NCBI GenBank assembly: GCA_021820845.1
Contig: JAKADC010000004.1
Coordinates: 124,001-188,000 of the forward strand
Reading direction: 5' to 3'
DNA length: 64,000 nt
DNA from: Pseudomonadota bacterium
Lineage (GTDB): Bacteria > Pseudomonadota > Gammaproteobacteria > Burkholderiales > Thiobacillaceae
Position numbers and translations under genes: made by a program. Positions 12,788 to 21,617 of the stretch are shown in pieces. Every line of letters begins with the position of its first letter. Position 1 is the stretch's first letter. The notes beneath the pieces were generated by a model, which saw only the letters and a list, made by a program, of their open reading frames with translations, ran no database searches and was not told the DNA's origin.

Positions 12788-14947
12788 ATGCCGCCCATCA
12801 TCCAGGTCGCGCTCGACACCCCGCTGCACCGGACGTTCGACTACCGGCTGCCGGCGCGCGTCGCCGAGGTGGAACCGGGGCGCCTCGTCGCGGTGCCGTT
12901 TGGCCGCACGCTGCAGGTCGGCGTGGCGCTGGGGCAGCAGGCCGACAGCGCGGTCGGCGCCGACAAGCTGCGCGACGTCGTGCGCGTGCTGGACGACCGG
13001 CCGCCGCTGCCGCCCGAAATCCTCCGCCTGGCGCGGTTCTGCGCCGACTACTACCACCATCCGCTGGGCGCGATCCTGCTTGCCGCGCTGCCGCCGCGGC
13101 TGAGGAACGCGACACCTTTTGTCGCGGACACGCCCTGGCTCGCGCTCACCGAGGCCGGCCGGACCGCGCAGCCCCCCGCCCGGGCGAAGGCGCAGCGGGC
13201 GCTGCTCGATGCGCTGCGGGCCGCGCCGCAGTCGCGCGGCGCCTTGCGCCTCCAGAAGCAGACCCGCCATGCGGCGGCCCTCGTCGCGGCCGGCTGGGCG
13301 ACGTGGGCACGGCTGCCGCCCGACATCGAAGCCACCGCCGCGACGGCGCCGGCACCGCCGGCGACGCCTGAACAACAGGCTGCGCTCGACGCGCTGTTGC
13401 CCGCGCTCGGGCAATTCGGCGTCCAGCTGATCCACGGCGTCACCGGCAGCGGCAAGACCGAGCTGTATCTGCGCCTGATCGATGCCGCGCTGACGACAGG
13501 GAAGCAGGCGCTCGTGCTGATTCCGGAAATCGCGCTCACCCCGCAACTGGAGCAGCACTTTCGCCGCCGCTTTCCGGGGCGCCGTTTCGCGCTGCTGCAC
13601 AGCGGCCTTGCCGAAGCCGCGCGCGCCGAAAACTGGCTCGCCGCGCCCGAGGCCGACATCGTGCTCGGCACCCGGCTGTCGGTATTCGCGCCGTTGCCGC
13701 GCCTCGGACTGATCGTCGTCGACGAGGAACACGACGCTTCGTTCAAGCAGCAGGAGGGCTTGCGGTATTCCGCGCGCGACGTTGCCATCGCGCGCGCCAA
13801 GCAGGCCGGCGTTCCCGTGGTGCTCGGCTCGGCCACACCGTCGCTGGAGAGTTATGCACAGGCGCTCAATGGCCGCTATCGGCTGCTCGAACTGAGGCAG
13901 CGCGCGATCAGCCAGGCGCAGTTGCCGGACATCGAGCTCGTCGACCTGAGGCATCTCCCGGTCGACCATGGCCTCACGCGTCCCGCGCTCGCGGCGCTGG
14001 CCGGGACGCTCGCGCGCGGCGAGCAGAGCCTGGTGTTCCTCAACCGCCGCGGGTACGCACCGGCGCTCTATTGCCCGAGTTGCGCCTGGGTGTCACCGTG
14101 TCCGCGCTGCTCGTCCCGTCTGGTGCTGCACCGCACCTCGCAGCGCCTGAAATGCCATCACTGCGGATTCGAGACGCGCATCCCGCCGGAATGCCCGAAT
14201 TGCGGCAACCCCGATCTCAAGGCGCTCGGCCAGGGCACCCAGCGGCTGGAGGAAACGCTCGCCGCGTTTTTGCCGACTGCGCGCATCCGCCGCATCGACC
14301 GCGACAGCATGCGCCCGCGCGCCTGGGCGGAGCTGGGCGAGGCCGTGCACGGCGGCGAGGTCGACATCCTGGTCGGCACCCAGATGCTGGCCAAGGGGCA
14401 CGACTTCCCCAACATGACGCTTGCGCTCATCCTCGACGCCGACGGCGCGCTCTACAGCCCCGACTTCCGCGCCACCGAGCGCCTGTTCGCCCAGCTGATG
14501 CAGGTGGCCGGGCGCGCCGGCCGCGCCGACAAGCCCGGACGCGTCCTGATCCAGACGGCCTTCCCCGACCATCCCCTGTTCCGCCATCTGCAGCGCCACG
14601 ACTACGCCGGGTATGCGCGCGCGCTCCTCGCCGAACGCCGCCAGCTCGACCTGCCGCCCTTCACCCGCCAGGTCCTGCTGCGCGCCGAGGCGAAGACGAT
14701 GGATGCGGCGCTGGCCTTCCTCCAGCGTGCCGCCGGGCTCGCGCCCGACGCCCCCGAGGTCAGCGTGTTCGCGGCCACCCCGGCGCCGATGGCACGCGTG
14801 GCCAACCTGGAACGCGCGCAACTTCTGGTCCAGTCGACGTCGAGGCAGGCGCTGCAAGGGTTCGTGCGCGGGTGGCGGCCGCAACTCGAAGCCATCAGGC
14901 CGCGCGTCGCGCGCTGGTCGCTGGACGTCGATCCCCTCGCGTTTTGA
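12788..14947 (+). CDS. priA: Primosomal replication restart helicase
   Basis: A 719-aa helicase that reloads the replisome at stalled forks. The N-terminal DNA-binding domain (1-105) begins MPPIIQVALDTPLHRTFDYRLP. Walker A GVTGSGKTELY lies near residue 220 and the DEEH box near 315. The zinc-binding insertion carries eight cysteines in CPSC, CPRC, CHHC and CPNC. Helicase motifs VGTQMLAKGHDFP and QVAGRAGRADKPG follow. ATG 12788 fits the family N-terminus; an upstream TTG at 12728 would add 20 residues without homology. No good ribosome site is visible. DnaA-box matches lie upstream. Confidence 0.96.
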   Translation: MPPIIQVALDTPLHRTFDYRLPARVAEVEPGRLVAVPFGRTLQVGVALGQQADSAVGADKLRDVVRVLDDRPPLPPEILRLARFCADYYHHPLGAILLAALPPRLRNATPFVADTPWLALTEAGRTAQPPARAKAQRALLDALRAAPQSRGALRLQKQTRHAAALVAAGWATWARLPPDIEATAATAPAPPATPEQQAALDALLPALGQFGVQLIHGVTGSGKTELYLRLIDAALTTGKQALVLIPEIALTPQLEQHFRRRFPGRRFALLHSGLAEAARAENWLAAPEADIVLGTRLSVFAPLPRLGLIVVDEEHDASFKQQEGLRYSARDVAIARAKQAGVPVVLGSATPSLESYAQALNGRYRLLELRQRAISQAQLPDIELVDLRHLPVDHGLTRPALAALAGTLARGEQSLVFLNRRGYAPALYCPSCAWVSPCPRCSSRLVLHRTSQRLKCHHCGFETRIPPECPNCGNPDLKALGQGTQRLEETLAAFLPTARIRRIDRDSMRPRAWAELGEAVHGGEVDILVGTQMLAKGHDFPNMTLALILDADGALYSPDFRATERLFAQLMQVAGRAGRADKPGRVLIQTAFPDHPLFRHLQRHDYAGYARALLAERRQLDLPPFTRQVLLRAEAKTMDAALAFLQRAAGLAPDAPEVSVFAATPAPMARVANLERAQLLVQSTSRQALQGFVRGWRPQLEAIRPRVARWSLDVDPLAF

Positions 14948-14971
14948 GGGCCTGCTCGCGGCGCTTATAAT
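14944..14971 (+). promoter_or_regulatory. Candidate sigma-70 promoter of argS
   Basis: TTGAGG at 14944-14949 and a perfect TATAAT at 14966-14971, with a 16-base spacer. It overlaps the priA stop codon and lies about 78 bases before the argS start. Confidence 0.6.
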
Positions 14972-15049
14972 CGCCGGCTACCCATTCCGTCACTGGGCCT
15001 TTCGAACGCGCTCGGGCAGGCGCACCGCGACGCCCGTCCTCTTGTAACC

Positions 15050-16723
15050 ATGTCCAACATCCATCCGCTCAAAGAACAGATCGCACGCCTGATCGGCGAG
15101 GCCCTCGAGACCGTGGCGCCCGACTCCCCGGTCAGCCTGGAGATCGAGCGCCCGAAGAACCCCGCGCACGGCGATTTTTCGAGCAACGCCGCGATGCAAC
15201 TGGCGCGGCCGCTGAAAAAGAATCCGCGCGAGCTGGCCCAACGGATCCTGACCGAGCTGCCGGCGTCGCCGCTGATTGCCAAAGCCGACATCGCCGGCGC
15301 CGGCTTCATCAACTTCCATCTCACGCCGGCCGCCTGGCACGGCATCGTGCCGCAGATCCGCTCGGCCGGCGCCGAGTTCGGCCGCGGCGACGCGGGGCGG
15401 GGCCGCAAGGTGCTCGTCGAGTTCGTCTCCGCCAACCCGACCGGCCCGCTGCACGTCGGGCATGGCCGCCAGGCGGCGCTCGGTGACGCCATCTGCAACC
15501 TCTACGCGGCGCAGGGCTGGGACGTCACCCGCGAGTTCTACTACAACGACGCCGGGGTGCAGATCGCCACGCTCGCGAACAGCGTGCAGGCGCGCGCCAA
15601 AGGCCTGAAGCCGGGCGACGCCGGCTGGCCGGAGGCCGCCTACAACGGCGACTACATCGCCGACATCGCCGCGGATTTCCTGGCGAAGAAGACGGTGAAA
15701 TCCGACGACCGCACGTTCACCGCATCGGGCGACGCCGACGACCTCGACTCGATCCGCCAGTTCGCCGTCGCCTACCTGCGCCACGAGCAGGATCTCGACC
15801 TCAAGGCCTTCGCGGTCCGTTTCGACAACTACTATCTCGAATCCAGCCTCTACACCGACGGCCGCGTGGCGGCGACGGTGCAAAGGCTCGTCGAGGCCGG
15901 CAAGACCTACGAACAGGACGGCGCGCTGTGGCTCAGGACCACCGACTACGGCGACGACAAGGACCGCGTGATGAAGAAGTCCGACGGCACCTACACCTAC
16001 TTCGTACCCGACGTCGCCTACCACATCGCCAAATGGGAGCGCGGCTTCGAGCGCGCGATCAACATCCAGGGCACCGACCACCACGGCACCATCGCCCGCG
16101 TCCGCGCGGGGCTGCAGGCGGTCGGCATGGGCATCGCCGAAGGCTATCCCGACTACCTGCTGCACACGATGGTGCGCGTGATGCGCGGCGGCGAGGAGGT
16201 GAAGATTTCCAAGCGCGCCGGCAGCTACGTGACCCTGCGCGACCTCATCGAGTGGACCAGCAAGGACGCCGTGCGCTTCTTCCTGCTCTCGCGCAAGGCC
16301 GACACCGAATACATCTTCGACGTCGACCTCGCGCTCGCGCGCAACAACGACAACCCGGTCTATTACGTGCAGTACGCGCACGCGCGCATCTGCCGCGTGT
16401 TCGAGGAATGGGGCGGCATGTCCGACGTGCTCGACGGCGCGGACCTCGCGCCGCTGACCGCGCCGCACGAGCTTGCGCTGATGCAGCGCCTCGCCGAATA
16501 TCCGGAGATCGTCGCCACCGCGGCACGCGAACTGGCCCCGCATCTGGTGGTGCATTACCTGCAAGTGCTGGCGGGCGATTTCCATGCCTGGTACAACGCC
16601 GAGAAATTCCTGGTCGACGACGCGTCGACGAAACACGCCCGCCTCGCCCTGGCCGACGCCACCCGCATCGCGATCGTCGCCGGCCTGGCCTTGCTCGGCG
16701 TGTCCGCCCCGGAGAAAATGTAG
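15050..16723 (+). CDS. argS: Arginyl-tRNA synthetase
   Basis: A 557-aa class Ia synthetase of usual length that charges tRNA-Arg in the cytoplasm. The N-terminal tRNA-binding domain is followed by the HIGH-type motif HVGHGR (about 133) in [18 protein letters not shown]. The KMSKS-like [12 protein letters not shown] lies near residue 385, and the C-terminal DALR anticodon domain ends the protein. The ATG follows a likely promoter at 14944-14971. The next gene starts two bases after the stop, so argS, the SPOR gene and dsbA form a tight operon. Confidence 0.97.
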   Translation: MSNIHPLKEQIARLIGEALETVAPDSPVSLEIERPKNPAHGDFSSNAAMQLARPLKKNPRELAQRILTELPASPLIAKADIAGAGFINFHLTPAAWHGIVPQIRSAGAEFGRGDAGRGRKVLVEFVSANPTGPLHVGHGRQAALGDAICNLYAAQGWDVTREFYYNDAGVQIATLANSVQARAKGLKPGDAGWPEAAYNGDYIADIAADFLAKKTVKSDDRTFTASGDADDLDSIRQFAVAYLRHEQDLDLKAFAVRFDNYYLESSLYTDGRVAATVQRLVEAGKTYEQDGALWLRTTDYGDDKDRVMKKSDGTYTYFVPDVAYHIAKWERGFERAINIQGTDHHGTIARVRAGLQAVGMGIAEGYPDYLLHTMVRVMRGGEEVKISKRAGSYVTLRDLIEWTSKDAVRFFLLSRKADTEYIFDVDLALARNNDNPVYYVQYAHARICRVFEEWGGMSDVLDGADLAPLTAPHELALMQRLAEYPEIVATAARELAPHLVVHYLQVLAGDFHAWYNAEKFLVDDASTKHARLALADATRIAIVAGLALLGVSAPEKM

Positions 16724-16725
16724 CC

Positions 16726-17271
16726 ATGGCAAAACCCGCATCCCGCTCCGCCAAGCGCAACGGCAGTCCCATTTTCACCGGGATCCTGATCGGCCTCATC
16801 GTCGGGGCCATACTCGCCGTGGCCGTGGCGCTGTGGGCGACCGGTTTCGATCCGTTCAAGCTCGGCAAGCCCGCGACGAGACCCGCCGGGCCTGCGGCGC
16901 CTGCCCGTGCCCCCGCTGCCGCGCAGCCCGACGCGGCGCCCAGTTTCGATTTCTACAAGGTGCTCCCCGGCAACGCGTCCAGCCCGCTGCCCTCCGTCGC
17001 GACGCCGGCTGCCGCGCCCCAGCTCTACCTGCAGGCGGGCGCGTTCCAGCGCGCCGACGAGGCCGACAACATGAAAGCGCAACTCGCCCTGCTTGGCGTC
17101 GAAGCGGTCATCCAGACCACCGACGTGCCCGACAGGGGCATGCTGCATCGCGTCCGCGTCGGCCCCTTCCGCAGCGTGGACGAAGCGAACCGCACGCGAA
17201 GCCTGCTCGCGCAGAACAATATTCAGGTCACGCTGGTCAAAGAAATCCCCACCCAACAGGAGAAACCCTGA
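16726..17271 (+). CDS. SPOR-domain membrane protein (FtsN-like)
   Basis: A 181-aa protein. A basic N-terminus and one membrane helix (about 16-40, FTGILIGLIVGAILAVAVAL) are followed by a Pro/Ala-rich periplasmic linker. A SPOR domain (about 105-180) begins LYLQAGAFQRADEADNMKAQL and contains GMLHRVRVGPFRSVDEANRT. SPOR domains bind denuded peptidoglycan at the division septum. The size and topology match the FtsN-like proteins commonly found after argS in betaproteobacteria. The ATG is two bases after argS, and its stop overlaps the dsbA start by one base. Confidence 0.9.
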   Translation: MAKPASRSAKRNGSPIFTGILIGLIVGAILAVAVALWATGFDPFKLGKPATRPAGPAAPARAPAAAQPDAAPSFDFYKVLPGNASSPLPSVATPAAAPQLYLQAGAFQRADEADNMKAQLALLGVEAVIQTTDVPDRGMLHRVRVGPFRSVDEANRTRSLLAQNNIQVTLVKEIPTQQEKP

Positions 17272-17921
17272 TGCTTTCCCGCGCTCTGGCCCTGCTCGCC
17301 GCCGCCGTGTTTTCCTTGTCCGCCTTTGCCGCGCCCCAAGCGATTTCCGAGGGCAAGGATTACGCGCGGGTCAGCGTGCCGCAGCCGGTCGCGACCGGCA
17401 ACAAGATCGAAGTGCTGGAATTTTTCTGGTATCGCTGCCCGCACTGCAACCAGCTTGAACCGGGCCTCGAGACCTGGCTGAAGAAGCTGCCCAAGGACGC
17501 CGAGATTCGGCGCGTGCCCGCGGTGTTCCGCCCCGACTGGATGCCCGGCGCGAAAATCTACTACACGCTGGAACAGATGGGTCAGTTGAGCCGCCTGCAC
17601 CGCAAGGTGTTCGACGCGTACCACGTGGAAAATCTCAACCTCAACGACCCGGACGTGCTGGGCGATTGGGCCGCGAAGCAGGGTCTGGACCGCAAGCAAT
17701 TCGAAAGCATCTACAACTCCTTCTCCGTCCAGTCGAAAGCGATGCAGGGCGCGCGGCTGGCAACGACCTACGGCGTCATGGGCGTGCCGTCCTTCGTCGT
17801 CGACGGCAAATACGCCACCTCGGAGTCCATGACCGGCGGCGAACAGCGCCTGTTCGAAACCCTCGACCAGCTGATCGTCAAGGCGCGCGCCGAGCGCGGC
17901 GGCAAGAAAGCCGCCAGGTAA
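17271..17921 (+). CDS. dsbA: Periplasmic thiol:disulfide oxidoreductase DsbA
   Basis: A 216-aa protein with signal peptide 1-21 (ALLAAAVFSLSAFAA). The thioredoxin-fold active site CPHC lies in EVLEFFWYRCPHCNQLEP near residue 57, and the cis-proline loop is MGVPSFVVDGKY. DsbA introduces disulfides into exported proteins and is reoxidised by DsbB, which is not in this window. AGGAGAAA lies eight bases upstream of the ATG. It is third in the argS operon. The DsbD and DsbG-type genes 2 kb away supply the reducing and isomerising counterparts. Confidence 0.95.
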   Translation: MLSRALALLAAAVFSLSAFAAPQAISEGKDYARVSVPQPVATGNKIEVLEFFWYRCPHCNQLEPGLETWLKKLPKDAEIRRVPAVFRPDWMPGAKIYYTLEQMGQLSRLHRKVFDAYHVENLNLNDPDVLGDWAAKQGLDRKQFESIYNSFSVQSKAMQGARLATTYGVMGVPSFVVDGKYATSESMTGGEQRLFETLDQLIVKARAERGGKKAAR

Positions 17922-17923
17922 GC

Positions 17924-18718
17924 TTGTCCGTCTCGCCGCGCACCGGCGAGCCTTCGGGTCGCCCGCCCCTGAAGGTGTTCGTCACCGGGGCAAGCTCCGG
18001 GCTGGGGGCGGCGCTGGCACGACATTACGGCGCCGCGGGCGCGCGACTGGGACTGGCCGGGCGCCGGCTCGAGGGTCTCCGGGCGACGGGCGCCGGACTC
18101 GACGCCCATGTGTATTCGGCCGACGTGCGGGATGCCGCGGCGATGCAGGCGGCCGCGGCGTCGTTCTTGAGCAGCGTCGGCACGCCCGACATCGTCATCG
18201 CGGCAGCCGGGATCAGCGTCGGCACGCTCACCGAGGAAGCCGGCGACGCGCCGGTGTTCCGCGCCGTGATGGACGCCAACGTGCTCGGCCTCGTGCACAC
18301 CTTTCAGCCCTTCATCGCCGCCCTGCAGCCGGGCAGCGTGCTGTGCGGGATATCCAGCGTGGCCGGCGTGCGCGGGCTGCCGGGCGGCGGCGCGTATTCG
18401 GCATCGAAGGCCGCCGCCACCGTTTACCTCGAGGCGCTGCGGCTGGAGCTGAAGGCGCGCGGCATCGCCGTCGTCACCGTCGCGCCCGGCTACATCGACA
18501 CGCCGATGACGCGGGTCAATCCCTACGCGATGCCCTTCAAGATGTCCGCCGCGACGGCCGCCAGCAAAGTCGCGCGCTGCATCGAAACGCGCCGCGCCTA
18601 CACGGTCATACCCTGGCAGATGGCCTGGGCCGCGCGGTTGCTGAAATGGCTGCCCATTCCGGTCTATGATTCGGTATTCGGGAAGGCGCCCCGCAAACCG
18701 CGCGGCCTGCCAACCTGA
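17924..18718 (+). CDS. Short-chain dehydrogenase/reductase
   Basis: A classical SDR of about 264 aa. The cofactor motif is TGASSGLG, the structural motif a degenerate NAG-like AAAGIS, and the catalytic Ser with YSASK is in GGGAYSASKAAA, followed by PGYIDTPM. The start is uncertain: TTG 17924 is two bases after dsbA, while GTG 17975 gives MFVTGASSG directly. It probably belongs to the argS-dsbA transcript. The substrate cannot be deduced. The C-terminal segment (MAWAARLLKWLPIPVYDSVF) is hydrophobic, so membrane association is possible. Confidence 0.85.
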   Translation: MSVSPRTGEPSGRPPLKVFVTGASSGLGAALARHYGAAGARLGLAGRRLEGLRATGAGLDAHVYSADVRDAAAMQAAAASFLSSVGTPDIVIAAAGISVGTLTEEAGDAPVFRAVMDANVLGLVHTFQPFIAALQPGSVLCGISSVAGVRGLPGGGAYSASKAAATVYLEALRLELKARGIAVVTVAPGYIDTPMTRVNPYAMPFKMSAATAASKVARCIETRRAYTVIPWQMAWAARLLKWLPIPVYDSVFGKAPRKPRGLPT

Positions 18719-18747
18719 AAAACCCGAAAAGAACTCGCGGAGTTGCC

Positions 18748-19380
18748 ATGCCGGCCCCCCTCAACATCATCCTCATCGACGACCACCCGCTGCTGCGCAT
18801 GGGCGTGGCCGGTTATATCCAGCAGGAACCGGACCTGGCGCTCATCGCGCAACTTGCCAATGCGGCCGAGCTGCGCGCCTGGCTCGCGGCGGGCAAGCGC
18901 GCCGACGTCGCCCTGCTCGACCGGTCGCTGCCCGACGCGGACGGCCTCGACCTGGTCTCCGATCTGCGCGACCTGGGAATCAAGGTCATCATGCTCACCA
19001 TCGCCGATTCCGACGAGGAAATTTCCGAAGCCATCTCCTCCGGCGTCGACGGCTACGTCGTCAAGTCGAGCGACCCCGACCAGGTGCTGGCCGCCATCCG
19101 CAGCGTGTGCGAGGGCCAGAGCAGCTTCCCGCTCAACATCATGCAGCGCATGGCGCGCGGCGAACTCAACAACAACGCGCTGTCCGCGCTGACCGCGCGC
19201 GAAATGGAAATCGTCGACCACGTGAAGGAAGGCTTGTCCAACAAGACCATCGCCTACCGCATGACGCTTTCGGAAAACACAGTGCGCAATCACCTGCGCA
19301 ACATCATGGAAAAGCTCGGCCTGCGCAACCGCGTGCAGGTCGCGACGCTGGCGCTGAAGGAAGACCGCAAGCGGCATTGA
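18748..19380 (+). CDS. Orphan NarL/FixJ-type response regulator
   Basis: A 210-aa protein. The receiver domain (1-120) has the acidic pair DDH near residue 11, the phospho-acceptor in ALLDRSLPDADG near 57, and Lys in YVVKSSD. The LuxR helix-turn-helix (about 146-205) has LTAREMEIVDHVKEGLSNKTIAYRM and SENTVRNHLRNIMEKL. No histidine kinase gene lies next to it, so its partner is elsewhere. It lies 29 bases after the SDR gene and may be read from the same transcript. Its targets are unknown. Confidence 0.88.
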   Translation: MPAPLNIILIDDHPLLRMGVAGYIQQEPDLALIAQLANAAELRAWLAAGKRADVALLDRSLPDADGLDLVSDLRDLGIKVIMLTIADSDEEISEAISSGVDGYVVKSSDPDQVLAAIRSVCEGQSSFPLNIMQRMARGELNNNALSALTAREMEIVDHVKEGLSNKTIAYRMTLSENTVRNHLRNIMEKLGLRNRVQVATLALKEDRKRH

Positions 19381-19432
19381 CATCCGCGCAACGCATCGCT
19401 GCTGCCGGCATCCCCTTGTTTTTCAACTCTTG

Positions 19433-19461
19433 CTTCGGCACGTCATCCCGACGCGCCGAAG
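19433..19461 (-). terminator. Stem-loop after dsbG
   Basis: CTTCGGC/GCCGAAG flank a 15-base loop immediately after the dsbG stop. No T-run is seen on either strand, so it is a weak candidate. Confidence 0.35.
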
Positions 19462-19464
19462 TCT

Positions 19465-20229
19465 TCATCGCGGACCGAGAACCTCCGTCAGCAGACCGGT
19501 CGACGGCGCGCCCTGTATCTTCCGCACTTTGCCGCTGGCGTCCTTGTAGAAGACAGTCGGGGTGGCCGACAAACCCAGCTGTTGCATCAGTTTCTGGTTG
19601 GCCGCGAGCTGGGCAGCCGTTTTTTGCGGGATCCGGCTCAGCGGCTTGACGCCGCCGGCGGCATGCTCCTGTTCGTGCCGGGTCAGGGCCGCCTCGGGAT
19701 CCCTGGCCGCGAGGATGGCGGCCGCCTTGCCGGGGCTGGTCGGGCTGAGAATGCCGACCATGACGTGGCGCAGCTGCACTTTTCCGGACGTAACCCAGGG
19801 CCGGGCATCATTCCAGAACTTGTGGCAGTAGGGGCAGTTCGGGTCGGTGAAGGCATAGACGATACGCGGCGCGATGCTCTTGCCGTCGCCAACCCAGGTG
19901 CTTTGGCCGAGCTGTTTCCAGACCTGTTCGGTCATCGGCTTGTCGACCAGGTCGGCGACCGGTTTCTCGCTCAGGTTGTTGCCTTTGCCGTCGATCATCG
20001 TGCCGACGATCGCGTATTTGCCGTCGCCCGTGAGGTAGATCGCCAGCGGCTGCTGGCCGACCCGCCCGGCGTAGCCGGTGAGCCCGCTGGGCGCCTTGAA
20101 CGTGCCGACCACCTCGACGCCCTCGGCTTGGAGGGCCTTGATCGGCGCGGGCCAGTTTTTCGCCTCGGCGGCTAGCACCTGCGTGGGAAGTGCCAGCAGG
20201 ATGGCGAGAACGTAGGGATTTTTAATCAT
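19465..20229 (-). CDS. dsbG: DsbG/DsbC-type thiol:disulfide isomerase
   Basis: A 254-aa protein with signal peptide 1-20 (VLAILLALPTQVLAA). An N-terminal cystatin-like dimerisation domain contains YAGRVGQQPLAIYLTGDGKYAIVG. The thioredoxin fold has active site CPYC in FTDPNCPYCHKFWNDAR near residue 130, and the cis-proline loop is LSATPTVFYKD. The length and CPYC support DsbG rather than DsbC, which usually has CGYC. The start overlaps the end of the preceding TlpA-type gene by eight bases, so it is the last gene of a four-gene thiol-redox operon. Confidence 0.9.
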   Translation of the reverse strand: MIKNPYVLAILLALPTQVLAAEAKNWPAPIKALQAEGVEVVGTFKAPSGLTGYAGRVGQQPLAIYLTGDGKYAIVGTMIDGKGNNLSEKPVADLVDKPMTEQVWKQLGQSTWVGDGKSIAPRIVYAFTDPNCPYCHKFWNDARPWVTSGKVQLRHVMVGILSPTSPGKAAAILAARDPEAALTRHEQEHAAGGVKPLSRIPQKTAAQLAANQKLMQQLGLSATPTVFYKDASGKVRKIQGAPSTGLLTEVLGPR

Positions 20230-20809
20230 GAAGGGTTTGCTCCTGGGTTGAGGATTCCTGGGTGTTACGCAACTGCTGCAATTTGGCGGCCAGCGAGGCC
20301 GTCGTGAGCGCCCCGGTGTGGGTGTCGAGCAGACGGCCCTGCGCGTCGTAGAAGAGCGTGAGCGGCAGGGCCGTCGAGCCCGCCACGAAGCCCAGCCGGG
20401 TGTCGGGGTCGAGCATGACGTTCGCGAGGTCGAGCTGGCCCGATGCGAGGTAGTTCCGCACCGTCGCCGCACCCTCGCCCTGGTTGGCGAAGACGAAGCT
20501 CGCCCAGGTCGCCTGTTTCTGCGCCGCGGCGAGCACCGGCATCTCGCGGCGGCAGGGCGGACACCAGCTCGCCCACAGGTTGACGACCAGAGGCTTGCCC
20601 GCGGCGAGCGCGGCGAGGTCGGTCGACTCGCCGTCGAGCGTCGTTACCTGCACATCCGACAAGGTCGGGGCCTGCAATGCCCGCAGGCCGATCAACACGC
20701 CCTGCGCGGCCAGCAGCCACGTCAGCAGCGCAAGGACCGTCCGCGTCCGTTTCGACAAACGGCTCCAGCCTCGCCGTGTTGCGCCAATGAATGAAGGGGA
20801 AAGGCTCAT
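20222..20809 (-). CDS. TlpA-type membrane-anchored thioredoxin
   Basis: A 195-aa protein with one N-terminal membrane helix (about 24-45, VLALLTWLLAAQGVLIGLRAL) and a periplasmic TlpA/ResA-type thioredoxin domain. The active site CPPC is in VNLWASWCPPCRREMPVL near residue 95, and the cis-Pro loop is TALPLTLFYDAQG. It is clearly a paralogue of the domain in the next gene upstream (WASWCPPCRREMPVLAAAQ is common to both), which indicates tandem duplication. It is likely reduced by the adjacent DsbD. Its start overlaps the preceding gene's end by four bases. Confidence 0.88.
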   Translation of the reverse strand: MSLSPSFIGATRRGWSRLSKRTRTVLALLTWLLAAQGVLIGLRALQAPTLSDVQVTTLDGESTDLAALAAGKPLVVNLWASWCPPCRREMPVLAAAQKQATWASFVFANQGEGAATVRNYLASGQLDLANVMLDPDTRLGFVAGSTALPLTLFYDAQGRLLDTHTGALTTASLAAKLQQLRNTQESSTQEQTLHD

Positions 20810-21615
20810 CGCGTCTCGCTCAGTTGTTTCAGCTTGCTGGACAGGGAAGCGGCCGACAGCTCGCCAAGGTGGGTGCCGACCAGCCGGCCGCTGGCGTCGT
20901 AGAACACTGTGGTCGGCAGCGCGCGGGAGCCCGCGGCCCGCGCAACGTCGCCGCCGGGATCGAGCAGCACGTTGGCGAGACCGAACTCGCCCGCGTCGAG
21001 GTAGCGCCGGACCGTCGCCGCATCCTCGCCCTGGTTGACGAAGACGAAGCGCACGCCGGTTTCGCGTTGCTGCGCCGCCGCGAGCACCGGCATTTCCCGG
21101 CGACACGGCGGGCACCAGCTCGCCCACAGGTTGGCGACCAGGGGCTTGCCGTCGGCCAATGCCGCAAGCTCGGTCGGCGCGCCGGCAAGTGTCGTCAAGG
21201 CCAGCGCGGGCAGTTGCGGCCTTTCCGCGAGGCGCAGCGCACCGTAAAGTGCGGCCCACACCAGCGCCCCGGTCGCCAGCCCGACTGCGAGCGGCCGGCG
21301 CAGCGCCGGCTGGCGGACCCCGCGCCAGAGCGCCACCGCCAGCGCCGCCAGGCTTCCGGCCCAGATCGTGAATCCGCCGTCGCGGATGTCGAGCATCGAC
21401 CAGGGGGCGTCGCGATAGGCGTCGAACCAGAGAATGACGAAGACGACGCGCGCCACCACAGCGCCGGCAAGCAGCATCGCGCTCAGGGTGTCGACGATGC
21501 CGACCTTGTGGCGCCGGCCGGCAAGGTGGCCTGCACCCGCGGCGGCGACGCCCGCTGCCAGCAGGACCGCCATGCCGACCGGCAGCGCGAGCGGGCCGAG
21601 GTTCACGGAAAGCAT
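20806..21615 (-). CDS. Lgt-like membrane domain fused to TlpA thioredoxin
   Basis: A 269-aa protein. The N-terminal 130 residues contain about four hydrophobic helices and resemble part of prolipoprotein diacylglyceryl transferase (VVARVVFVILWFDAYRDAPW, then IRDGGFTIWAGS). The HGG of Lgt is replaced by WAG, so transferase activity is unlikely. The C-terminal TlpA domain carries CPPC in ANLWASWCPPCRREMP and the cis-Pro loop RALPTTVFYDASG. The start is two bases after the dsbD stop. The fusion may dock a thioredoxin to the membrane beside DsbD. The Lgt relationship is my reading of the motif pattern. Confidence 0.8.
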   Translation of the reverse strand: MLSVNLGPLALPVGMAVLLAAGVAAAGAGHLAGRRHKVGIVDTLSAMLLAGAVVARVVFVILWFDAYRDAPWSMLDIRDGGFTIWAGSLAALAVALWRGVRQPALRRPLAVGLATGALVWAALYGALRLAERPQLPALALTTLAGAPTELAALADGKPLVANLWASWCPPCRREMPVLAAAQQRETGVRFVFVNQGEDAATVRRYLDAGEFGLANVLLDPGGDVARAAGSRALPTTVFYDASGRLVGTHLGELSAASLSSKLKQLSETR

Positions 21616-21617
21616 GC

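Noticed and set aside
12553-12819. An 88-aa minus-strand protein upstream of priA
   Set aside because: It has no family motif and no ribosome site, and it overlaps the priA start. It is retained only as part of the possible antisense transcript.
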